From contig NC_057317.1 in NCBI RefSeq assembly GCF_000687475.1, forward strand, positions 2,976,001 through 3,040,000: a stretch of DNA of 64,000 nucleotides, written 5' to 3'. Shown here in pieces: positions 45,037-54,665 of the stretch; position 1 is the first letter of the stretch; each line of letters begins with the position of its first letter. The position numbers and the translations under genes are program-made. This DNA is from Ustilaginoidea virens. Its lineage: Eukaryota; Ascomycota; Sordariomycetes; Hypocreales; Clavicipitaceae. The notes under the pieces were generated by a model that was given only the letters and a program-made list of their open reading frames with translations, was not told the origin of the DNA and made no database searches.

Positions 45037-46150
45037 TTAGTCCTCGTCACCAATCTGTATTTGTAAGGGTCAGTACAAGTACAGGAAGCCATGACGCCAC
45101 GAGCGCCAGCAAAGTCTTGTGCGGGTCGCAGGTCCCCATACCTTGGGTGCCAGGTAGTAGCGCAAGTAACTGCTTCCAGAGACGATGTACTCGACCAGCA
45201 AGGGGACCTCGCTTGACAGGCAAATCTTCACCTGGGACGACAAGGCCGCGGCCTTGCAGAAATTGACGAGGTACTTGAGCGAGAAAGTCAATGAGACGGG
45301 TTCCGCAAGCTCAATGTCTATGTTGAGCTCAGGCTTCTCGACATTGGTGTGGCTACGCAACGTGACAGAGCCATTGCCAATGTCGCCGTTGCAGGCGAAC
45401 TTGACGCCGTCTTTGTTGGCCTCGATGTTGACTATCATGAACATGCTCGTCAATCAAAAGCCTCCAAACCAGATGGGGCAAAACCACTCTGAATTCCAAG
45501 GGGAAGAGTAGAGAGGAAGGACAAAAAAAAAAGGGGGGGGGGGGGCAGGCAGAGGTCGGGAGCAGCAATAAGCGCGAAAGTGTCGTACCTGACTCAGACA
45601 TGGCGATTAAATCGGTACAGATTCGTCGAAACTCTGCGGATGGCATAGAAATGGTGGCCGCATACTCAGTCTGCGGAATTCCTAGATGCTCCTGGTCGAT
45701 ATCCATAAGTTTCAGATCGTACTCGCTGACCCTATCGTTCTCGCTGCTCTCAAACAAAAGATTCAGGACATCAGGAGCATCCTCGGCCTTGAGCGTGACA
45801 ATGTCATCGTTCTGAGCAGCGCGAAGCACCTTGGTAAGGGAGGTCAAGTTGACACCGAGGGCGATGTTGCGATCACATCGGTAAGGGACGAAGCTTTCTG
45901 CTTTGAGCAGCATTGAAACCAGGGCGACATGGGAGTTATCCATGGCCTGGAGCGCGATGCCTGAGTCATTGCAGTCAAAATTGCAGTCCTGGACTAGGTC
46001 TTTGATGGCATCGACAACCTGGCAACGAATTTTTCGCGTTCAGTCGGCCTGTCAATGGAACAAGAAGGAACTGCAGGAAGGGTACTGTGGGGGGGGGTGG
46101 TGTCATACTTTCTTCAAAATGTTGGCTTGTTCGAGCCGTGCTTCCAGCAT
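45037..46150 (-). CDS. pcna: Proliferating cell nuclear antigen (sliding clamp)
   Basis: Four exons (46150-46109, 46018-45589, 45431-45142, 45054-45037) give 259 residues, the usual PCNA length. Spliced sequence starts [32 protein letters not shown], continues [36 protein letters not shown], the interdomain loop region [41 protein letters not shown], and [36 protein letters not shown]. The last exon is 18 nt (IGDED). PCNA is the trimeric clamp that tethers polymerase delta, Fen1 and ligase to DNA. The lysine used for modification in yeast (K164) corresponds to the end of the [11 protein letters not shown] helix-loop region, but I did not align it residue by residue. Confidence 0.96.
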
Positions 46151-47069
46151 ATCTACCATGGCTGTTAGCAGATTGAACTGTAGATGGCATGCTCGATCGA
46201 GGCTTTGACTAGGGACGCGGCAGAAACCAACAACGTACTGGGCTGATCTAGGCGTGGACGGAGAAGATGATTGAATTGGGCGCTGAGAAATTGCAAGAGT
46301 CTCGAAACAAAAGAAGAGGAGGTCTCAGACAGCTCGAGGTGCAGCAGTGACTAGTGACGGATGGTATTGCGGGAAAGAAGACCAAGCGACACGAGTGTGA
46401 TGTGCGGGAGGCGAAAGAATGGATCCTTTGCAAAAGTCGACGAGGTGCGCGAGTGGCGAGGCGGGCAAAGCACTTAACGCGCGGGGCGCCAAAGGCAAGA
46501 CGCGTCTTGGCGGGGTTGGCGCACTGCACTGACGCCAACCAAGCTGAAGGGCGCGTGGGGCAGCAATATACCTAAGAGGTATGTATTCACCTGTGGACAA
46601 AGTACCTCCTAGGTGGACTTGGAAGCCACTCCTACCTGATTTCTTTTCATGGCGGCTCGACTGTTTCCTCCTCGTCCGCACATGATTTATCCGCCTGGCC
46701 TCCCAGAATATCAGTTGGTTTCACCCCTTACTAAACATACAACCTCGATAGGTACTCGTTGGCTGTAAAATGCGTCTTGCAATGTTCCTACAGAGACAGC
46801 AAGGACAGGAAAAGCAGGGAAACAAAGAAAATAGAAATCTATGAATTAAGATACAAGTGACTGTGAAATAAAAAAGTATTCCCAAGTACACAGTTTGTGA
46901 AGAAGAAGAGCAAGAAGAAAAAGAAGAAAAGACTCATCTAAAGCTCAGAATCCAAGATGATGCGATATACGTCAGATTCGAACATCGAATCTTGAAACAC
47001 CAAAAACGCCCCGCTGTACCAGCTTGTAAAACCAAATGATGCCACCGCAAGGGGGTGGCAGAGAGGGCC

Positions 47070-47102
<33 letters not shown>

Positions 47103-47230
47103 AAATAAAAGAACGCGGCGTCTTCAAACACCCGCCCCACGTCAAAAGAAAAACTAAAAACGAAAAACAAAAAAAAAAAAACCCAAGGGAAGCTTGTTAT
47201 ATACGAAGGGCATTGTGCTACATGCTCTCC
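46151..47230. other. PCNA promoter region and vezatin-like 3' flank
   Basis: No gene. Upstream of PCNA is a G/C-rich segment with cell-cycle-type sites at 46476-46514. Near 47069-47097 lies a poly-A tract, then AAAAAC-rich sequence to 47180. Confidence 0.6.
46476..46514 (-). promoter_or_regulatory. Clustered MCB/E2F-like sites upstream of PCNA
   Basis: Within 40 bp there is AACGCGCG (46476-46483), GCGCCAAA (46486-46493, an E2F-like TTTGGCGC on the minus strand), an exact ACGCGT (46500-46505) and CTTGGCGGG (46506-46514). They lie 330-365 bp before the PCNA start codon. PCNA is a classical G1/S target, so the cluster fits, but binding is inferred. Confidence 0.5.
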
Positions 47231-49500
47231 TCACAAGGAGATTATTCCTCCCTGCGACGGGGGAGCACTCACAGGAGCCTTGGGTCGTAAATGAATGACG
47301 GCTTCCAGCTCGCGCAGCATGCCCTGTGTTGCATCCAACTGTTTCCGAGCTTGTTCCTTTTGCTCCCTCTCCTCCTTCATCTTGACGATCCTCTCCTCTC
47401 TGGTGAGCAAGCTTCTTGGCCTTGGTCGCGCAACTGCTTCAAAAACCTCGGGCATATCTGGCTCAACCGGCTCGCTCCCTTCCGAGGTCGTCGGGGATTC
47501 ACCCGTAAGCGCCAGCAGCGCGTCCGCGGCGGTCCCTTCGCCGACAGTGGTCATGCCGCTGAGCGAGCTTCGTGGTGACAGGAGCGTGCTCATGGACGAC
47601 AGTCTCTTTTCGTTCCTGTCGATTCCCAGTGCCAGGGCAGCCTTGCCCTCTTCCCATGCTGACATGAGTTCCTTGAGGTCGACGCCGATAGATTCGTACT
47701 GCGTTACTAGGTTGGGCACAAGCTCGCAAATGTCGTTCGAGTCATCCAGTGCTCGGTCAGACTCTTCTCGTAGTAAATGAAGCTTGGCCTGCAAGCCTCT
47801 AATCCCCGTAGACAGCGAATTGAGTTTTCGTAATTGCGAGCGCCAGCGCTCCCGGCCTGGCGTCAAGGGTATCTTGGGAGTGCACGGCACGGGAAACGCT
47901 GCAATACGGTTCAGTCAGTGTCAGAAACGAAACCTCCATCGATTCCGCGAAAAGCGAAGCAATGCATAAAAAGCGACAGGGAGTAAAGGGAGGGGAGCCT
48001 TACTTTCCGCTTCGCACAGAATGCTTTGGAGCCCTTGGTAGGCTCCGTTGGTGGACTCATTCAAGCCTCGAAGCACTTCGACAGCTGTGGTCCAACGAAG
48101 CAAGTCGGGCCCTTCCCCGTTCGCGTCCAGAGCAAGCAAGGCGCAGAGAAGCATTTTGCGGGTGGTGTGAAACCGTGCGGCCAGGACCTTCAGTGTTCTT
48201 AGCGACTCCGAGTCCTCAAATTCAGTCTCGCTAAATCCCAGCCGGGCATCAGAAGCATCCACGTCATTGATGTCGTACATGTCGTAGTACTTTTCTAGCT
48301 CCGCCCGCTCAGCAAAACCTTCGATCAGATTGGACCTTTGATTGTAGCAAGTGAGCACATCTGCGAGGGTATTTCTCAATGCTTTGCGGAGACGAATGCA
48401 TTTCCTGGCTTGGTTTCGATCCTCTAATCTGCTAATGGGAGGCAGGGGGGCACTTCTACAAAGAGTGTTAGAGATTCTCAAAAAAAAAAAAAAAAAAAAG
48501 AATGAAACATGCAAAAAAAGCAAATAGAAAAATCCAAATTGGGGCAAATATCTGTCACTAGAAAGAACAAGTCACTCACACGCGGTACCCGCGCGAGACA
48601 AGCTCTACCTCCTGAACCAATGATAATGTAGCGTCGGTAGCGCTATCAAGGTTATTGGAATTGGAGACAAACAGAGCAATCTCTGATAAAGACTGGTCCC
48701 GTCTGTAGCGAAGCCACCGCCTGCGGATATGTATCTGGCCAAGCAAGGACGCAGCTGCCAAAATAATCAGGAGAAAGGCCAGTCGTTTACGAGTCACATG
48801 CGAAGGCCCATTTCCAAGAAACCAACTGAGGATCACAGCGATGGCAAGGGCGACAAGTATCGAAGCAACGACCCCTTCCGTAGACAAGAGAGACTGGTGT
48901 TTTTCGTGGGCATGAGCTACACTGGGCATGTGCGAGGCGAGTGGGCGGTAGCCAAATATCGACGTGCCGCTCAGTAGCTGAGACGCAATGATTGTGTATC
49001 GGAACTGTTCGAGAAACTTGGCATTGTCGGAACGGTCGATGCTTGCGACAACAGCAGCCTAGCCAAGGGAAAGAGAACAGAAATACAGTAGCAACGTCAG
49101 CCAGGCAATGAGATCACCGAAGCCTGGGTCGACAGATAAAGCCTTACCGAGCAACTTCTCCTGATGGCTTGCAGCGTGGTCGATGGTTTCGGCACACCGG
49201 TCTGCGACGTAGCGGGAGGTTTACCCCGAAACCTGGTCTTCACCATTGGACGACCCGTGGGTGCAAAGGACGAAGGACTTGAGGGAGGTGAGGGATCGGA
49301 TCGTGTGGACGAGAGGCGAGGAGATGAGCTGTCCATAGCTGCCCAGTCTGCTTCTGAACCGCTGGCGCCATCTTGGGAGTATATTAGTTTCCAGGTTGTG
49401 TAACAGCGGACCCCCCCAGCCCAAGGAAGGAGTCGCTTCTAAATTGCGTACCTTTCAGATAGTCGGCTAAAGGCGACTCTTGATATACAACAGGCTCCAT
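47231..49500 (-). CDS. Vezatin/Inp2-like membrane protein (myosin-binding family)
   Basis: Five exons (49500-49452, 49371-49148, 49058-48580, 48455-48004, 47898-47231) give 623 residues; all junctions are GT..AG and keep frame. After an Asp/Ser/Pro-rich N-terminus (MEPVVYQESPLADYLKDGASGSEADW) come FLEQFRYTIIASQLLSG and then two adjacent membrane helices (VVASILVALAIAVILSWFLG and RLAFLLIILAAASLLGQI), followed by IHIRRRWLRYRRDQSLSEIALF. The remainder is long helices (CIRLRKALRNTLADVLTCYNQ; ERWRSQLRKLNSLSTGIRGLQAKLHLLREES) and a charged C-terminal coiled coil (REERIVKMKEEREQKEQARKQL). This layout matches the fungal vezatin-domain family that includes Inp2, the peroxisomal receptor for myosin V in yeast. 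Cargo organelle is inferred, not seen. Confidence 0.72.
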
Positions 49501-50245
49501 CAACGATATTGCATGTAATAAAAGACGCCGCAGAAGCAGTCGAAGTGGAGAGCCATGGGGCGACGCACTGTCAGCGAGCACAAAACCAGGCAAATGTGTA
49601 ATAATAGTAACAATAGTAATAATGATAATAAGAGAAGGAAAAGAAAGACCAAAACAAAAACAAAGGGGAAAAAAAAAAGTGTGTTGTATCTCTTGGATCA
49701 AGTGTTGCGCGCGACGAGGCGACACAACACGACACGACGCTCAGGGGATGGTTGATGTGTCGGTGCAAGGAACTGGAATCTTGCGAGATGACGCTGGTCA
49801 GTTACCTGGGACGCGCTGCCAGGTGGCCTGGACATGGAAGTACCTCACGTGTTAGCCACGGGGGTTCGTCTCCCCGTCACTTGGTCACTTGGTCACCCCT
49901 CCCAACCCCAAGTCTACCTGCATGACCATCGAGCATATCGGAACAATGGCTTGCTTGTATTGATTGATTGGTAACTAGCAGCTGTTCCTGCCTCGACCCT
50001 GCCTCGACCCTGCCTCGACCCTGCCTCATCTATCCGTTTGACCCATCCCATGGCTGCAAGTCTCGAGCCCGTGCTGTGTGTACTCTGGAGAGACGAGACG
50101 GCAGCCATATCGTCCCGAGCTTGATCTGATCGTCCCGAGTTTGATCTGATCGTCCCGAGTTTGATCTGATTGTCCCGAGTTTGATCTGATCACCCCGAGT
50201 TCGAATCACCTTGCCTGGCTGGTTGCCCAACATGACTCTTGCTGG
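49501..50245. other. Spacer with ATA/AATA and 20-bp tandem repeats
   Basis: Upstream of the vezatin-like gene. A TAATAATAG-rich stretch lies near 49597-49632, a CCTCGACCCTG unit repeats near 49991-50030, and a 20-bp repeat at 50111-50200. No gene seen. Confidence 0.6.
50111..50200. repeat. 20-bp tandem repeat
   Basis: Four and a half units of CGTCCCGAGTTTGATCTGAT with one or two substitutions each. Confidence 0.9.
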
Positions 50246-50446
50246 CTACTGACTGCTGGTCTTGCCACTACTGGTGCCGTTGGCTTCCTCGGCGGCTTCC
50301 TCCTCTTTATCGCGAGCAAATGCTGCTATGATGGCCTTGCCCTCTTCCGCGTCCTCGTCAACCCACGGCTTCAGGCCCATGGATATCATAAAATTGGTCC
50401 AGCCACCGTATGCCTTGCAAATCTCGCGCTCCGTCTTGCTCAGCAT
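50246..50446 (-). CDS. Small acidic conserved-looking protein, possibly the last exon
   Basis: 66 codons from ATG 50446: MLSKTEREICKAYGGWTNFMISMGLKPW, then an acidic tail (DEDAEEGKAIIAAFARDKEEEAAEEANG). The composition and the compact aromatic core look like genuine coding sequence rather than chance. The frame stays open five codons upstream (SSLEEP) after a CGAG that could be an acceptor, so the true start may be in a separate exon that I cannot place. I recall similar short proteins in other ascomycetes but know no function. Confidence 0.45.
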   Translation of the reverse strand: MLSKTEREICKAYGGWTNFMISMGLKPWVDEDAEEGKAIIAAFARDKEEEAAEEANGTSSGKTSSQ

Positions 50447-51509
50447 GGGCTCTTCAAGGCTCGATCATTAGCCACCATTTAACCAACCCATGGCCCGCCT
50501 CTTTACGCGAAAGGGGAGAACGCTTCCACCTACGAAGACAATCGAATTGGCCCCCCATATTGGAATCACAACCGACTCGCGGCCTGGATCACGATACAAG
50601 CGTGACGAAACAGCTTTCAGGAACTTGGGTCAAGATATGGCGAGCCCGGGTTCTGCGTCGCGGCGCCTAGTCTTTGCTTTGGTAGGCGAGACTACTAGGT
50701 TTTGTTGAATGTGAATACGATGCAAGGAAAACAATGAATGACTCGTTCCGTTCTGACAAGGAAGCGCAATATAGCTACCTACCTACCTATCTATCTACCT
50801 TGTCTATCTACCTCCTAAATAGCGTCTGGTGCTTCTGCCTGGCATGCGAGGCTGCAACTTGGCCTACTCTAGCAGGCTAACAAGCCACTCGGTTAGTAGT
50901 AACATGCGGCTTTGCTCAAAGAAGTGCATAGCAAACCAAACGAGTCTGGTCCTTTACAGGTCTGCGCGCCGTGACGTTCTTCTCTTGTGGTTGATATAGG
51001 TACCTGCACACCTAGTTACAGTTAGGTAAATACCTTGGTTATATGTTGTGGAGCAAAGAGCCACGTAAACATGACGCAGTCGCCTGGCCAATCGACCTGA
51101 TGCTACGAACGTCAACACCTGGTGAGGCACGATTTGCTAGCGGTTTGGCGGCCACGTACGTCACTTTTATTGCAGCAAAGACCAGACCACCCAAGGCCAG
51201 CTTCGCATCAGGCTAACAACTCCCCAACGCGCAGCCATTGTTTCACGGATGGCGCATCATATTGCAGCATGTCTTCTTCATGCTCTTCTTAAAAGCAAAG
51301 CGTATCTGGTCAGACAGGGCTGAGGATGGAAAGTCGAGCCTTCCTACAGCTATGGTGGCAACAACCAACTAGTCTAGTCCGGCGGACTCCTCACATACCC
51401 ATCGCATCGCATCGCCTATCATCAATGGGTGCGATAATTCAACCCCCCCGCTGGTGAAATCATGGCGTCTAGTTGCGCGTCAGCAATCTCCTTTTTTTTT
51501 TCTGCGGTG
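50447..51509. other. Spacer with tetra-nucleotide repeats
   Basis: No supported gene. CTAC/CTAT tetramers near 50774-50815, GGTACCTGCACACCTAG-type words near 51000, and GCATC repeats near 51401-51415. Confidence 0.55.
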
Positions 51510-53487
51510 TCAAAGCGCAAGTCTCGGGCTTCGCGTAATGCCGCTTGCCGCATCTCGGCTATGCACAGCGCTCGTCAAACGCTGAAGAATAGAATCGACC
51601 CAATGAGAGACGTCGCTCTGCATGATTCTCCGATAAAGCGCAGCGTGCATGTCCCGGCGCACCTCTGCAGTCATGCCCAGCGCTTTGTGGATCTGTTCAG
51701 CAACCCCAACCGTGTTCCAGGGGTTGATGTGTATTGCTTCCTCCAGGTTGCTGGCCGTGCCGCTGAACTCGGATATAATGGTGCATCCATGTGCGTTTTG
51801 CTGACAGACCACGTATTCCAAACTCGTCGTGCTCATGCCATCCCGTATGCTGGTGAAGAGGGCAACGTCGCCTGATCGCAAGAGCGCGAAATAGTCGTCT
51901 GTGGAGAGGCTCTGGGCATGCAGCCGGATCGGCATGTGATCCAATGAGCCGTGTTTGCAGTTGATCTCGTTGACAAGCGCATTGACGCTGCTGGCGTACC
52001 GACTTTCCTCGCCGTCGTCGTCTTCTATGGTCGTTTGACCGATGACCTGCAACAGCACGACTCCATCTTGCCACTCTGGGTACATTTGAAGGAAACGGTC
52101 GAAAGCGATGAGCTTCTTGTCGACGCCCCCCAGCCTGTCGATGGGGTCATAGGCCACAATAATTTTCTTTCCTGCGTACATTCTTCTCAGCATCGAGTAT
52201 TTTTCAGTAACGGAGGCTGACCAAGCCAGCAAAAGTATGTTGGGCACGTTTATTCCCGCTGGAGTGATGTCCAGCTGAACACGCCTTGTAGGCATGTAGA
52301 CTGCCTTGCTGCTGGCCTGCAAGCCCAATATCCTCGAGCATGAATTTGCAAAGTGTTGGGCGTAATCAAACGACTGAAAAGCGATGAGATCCGACCCCAG
52401 AACACCTTGCAGAATTTGCTTGCGCCTTGCCAAGCACCGAACTAGCTCGCTGGACGGGAACGGCGTGTGTAGGAAGAAAGCCACGCGTATGTCGTGGTGT
52501 CGCTGGCGAAGGAGCTCGGGTAACAGCATCAGGTAGTAATCATGAACCAGCACGACGTCTCCGGGACGGTACACTTCGCTTATCTTGTCTGCGAACGCTT
52601 GGTTCATCCGGCAATAGTCAGTCCACCTGAATGCTTCTTTGTAGCCATCCGTAGGAGGGTGCTGCTTGTAATGGAGCAAGGAGCACAGATCGTGCTCGGC
52701 ATACCGCCGCCATCTGGACTGGTCTCGCAGGGTGACCCCCCTTTCTGACGCATTGCCGTCATCGTGAAGCCAGATTGGGACAATCTTTAGTTTATCCTCA
52801 CGCAACTGGCGTTCCAGGCGCATCTGATCTTCAGCAGTTATATGGACTTCGCTCGACTTGAGCTCGGTAGGGACGTGCGGGCTCCCGACGAGTGATATGG
52901 ACGTTGAAGTTGGGATTACCGCCGGGCGAGTATCCGGCTCCAGCCGATGAGCGGCTGCAGAACTGGGGTGAATCTCACCCGTCCATGCTACCACGGTGTG
53001 ATCCCAGGGACTGTCGTCTGAGAGGTAATGCAAGGCATCCAACAGTGCCGAACGCTGGGAGCAACGACGTAATTCCTAAATTCCGGATTAAGGTTGAGTC
53101 CTCAACAACTACACACGGCTCCACGATGCTCTCTCACCCAGTCACAACCTTGGTTGTATTCCAAAGTATGTGGCATCGCAAACGTGGCCGAAATGACTCT
53201 ACTCGTAAATGGAATTCCCCCGTTCCATGTGCCGTTTGACGCGTCTTCCGCCGGTTCTTGGGCGTTTGGGCCAAAGTAACCCTTGTCGTAAGTTCCCAAG
53301 GCCACGCCCGGCGTGACGGGGACTTGTATCACGGATTCGCGTTTGTGGGGAGGTAGCAGATGAGCTTCACTGGCTTCACTGTCATCAAAGCCATTTTGGA
53401 CATGAGTTGGTGTCGTCTATTGGCATACCTCATCCCTGGTCAGCAAAATCAAGGGTGCGTTGCGTGTCTGCGCTATGTACTTACCAT
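51510..53487 (-). CDS. Trehalose-6-phosphate synthase-like protein (GT20) without phosphatase domain
   Basis: Three exons (53487-53485, 53416-53138, 53075-51510) give 615 residues. The first exon holds only the ATG, split from the rest by a 68-bp intron; the spliced start is MTTPTHVQNGFDDSEASE. The N-terminus (KRESVIQVPVTPGVALGTYDKGYFG) is that of the Tps2/Tps3/Tsl1 group, not catalytic Tps1. GT20 landmarks: SRVISATFAMPHTLEY, FRWTDYCRMNQAFADKI, GDVVLVHDYYLMLLPELL (Tyr where Tps1 has the second His of HDYHL), VAFFLHTPFPSSE, ITPAGINV, and SIRDGMSTTSLEYVVCQQN. It stops after the GT20 fold (HWVDSILQRL), so the HAD phosphatase-like domain normal for this group is missing. It may be a regulatory subunit of the trehalose synthase complex or a truncated paralogue. 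Confidence 0.85.
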
Positions 53488-54665
53488 GATCCTCCGTAGG
53501 GCTTGCGCAGAAAGTATCTAGGTAGTCGACCTGGGAGAGCGTTTCCTCGGATCAAGGCCAAATCATTATTAAATGAGGATGGGTCTAAGAGGCAATGATA
53601 TGGGCACGCAGTCTTTCTATGCGCCAGGTCCAGAGCAGTGACCGCTTGATGAGCTAGAGCCAGTCATCACTTCCATCAGAAATGACTGATTACTCCATTC
53701 AAACAGGATGATGTCACGGTCAAGTTCGTAAAGGACCAGGTCCGGCGACGGGGAAATTGACCGAAAGCCTGCTGAATCAGGCCCCCAGGCCCACTTTGTA
53801 TCACCCAAGCCTTCAGATGACAGAAATGATCCGATCGACGCAAGGAGTTGGTCTGTGGAGGACGAGGCCATGGTCCCGGATCCTGTCCGAATGTGGCGAT
53901 TGGCGATTGATATGGCAGAATCCTCGCCGAGGGATAGCCAAGCCAAAAGAGGCCCCATTATCAATGGCACCTTCAAGATCTACAGGGAGTCCTCAGAATA
54001 AACGAGGAGAAAGTTGCACGAATGGAACCCGATGACAAAGTTGACAAGGCCGCAATGCAAGCTCAGCCAAGCCGGAGTATTTTCGGCCGAAAACCAGGGC
54101 CTTGGCTGCGCACGTGCACGGTCCAGGTCTGACGAATGAAAGTTGTGGGACGACGTCGAAACCTCCGGGCTCCAGAGCACACCCATCTGCCGACCATCTC
54201 CTGGGGGCCGTTGGAAGGCTAGAGAGAGCGCTTTTAGACTGCGGGTTCTTGATATAGAAAATGCCGAATTTTCATTGTCTCTAACTTTTCTGCTCTAACT
54301 TTAATGGCATCTGCGAGCCGCCAGAGCTTCTGACTCGATAATGAAGAAGAGCTTGCTGCATACCACTCAGGTACCTGCACTGTGTAGAGTAGCATGGCAT
54401 GCTTATCGATAACGCGCCTTCTTTTTTTTTGGCATGCATCCCCGTTCCCGGTCTACGGATACTTCCGTACCGACCGACTGACCAACCAAGACGCAATCAA
54501 TCGCAAAAACAGTTTCAGTGCCATCGCGTTGCTCAGAGCCTCCGCCCAGCCTCTTCATCGCCCATCAATTGATCGATATCGATGCATCCATAGGCTACGC
54601 CCACGGCTCGTGTCTACGGTTTCAACCCGTGAAAGAAAAAAAAAAAAAAACCCCTCGTCGAACCA
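53488..54665. other. Divergent region upstream of the TPS-like gene
   Basis: Mostly promoter/leader sequence. On the minus strand an ATG near 53871 opens about 84 codons (MASSSTDQLLASIGSFLSSEG...) ending near 53617. It has no recognised domain, lies 130 bp upstream of the TPS-like start and could be an upstream ORF or a tiny gene. Confidence 0.4.

Noticed and set aside
50111..50200. CRISPR-like regular repeats
   Set aside because: Units are directly adjacent without spacers in a eukaryotic genome; this is a simple tandem array.
50195..50215. GTTCGAATC word resembling a tRNA B box
   Set aside because: It is the diverged last unit of the 20-bp tandem repeat; no A box or acceptor stem nearby.
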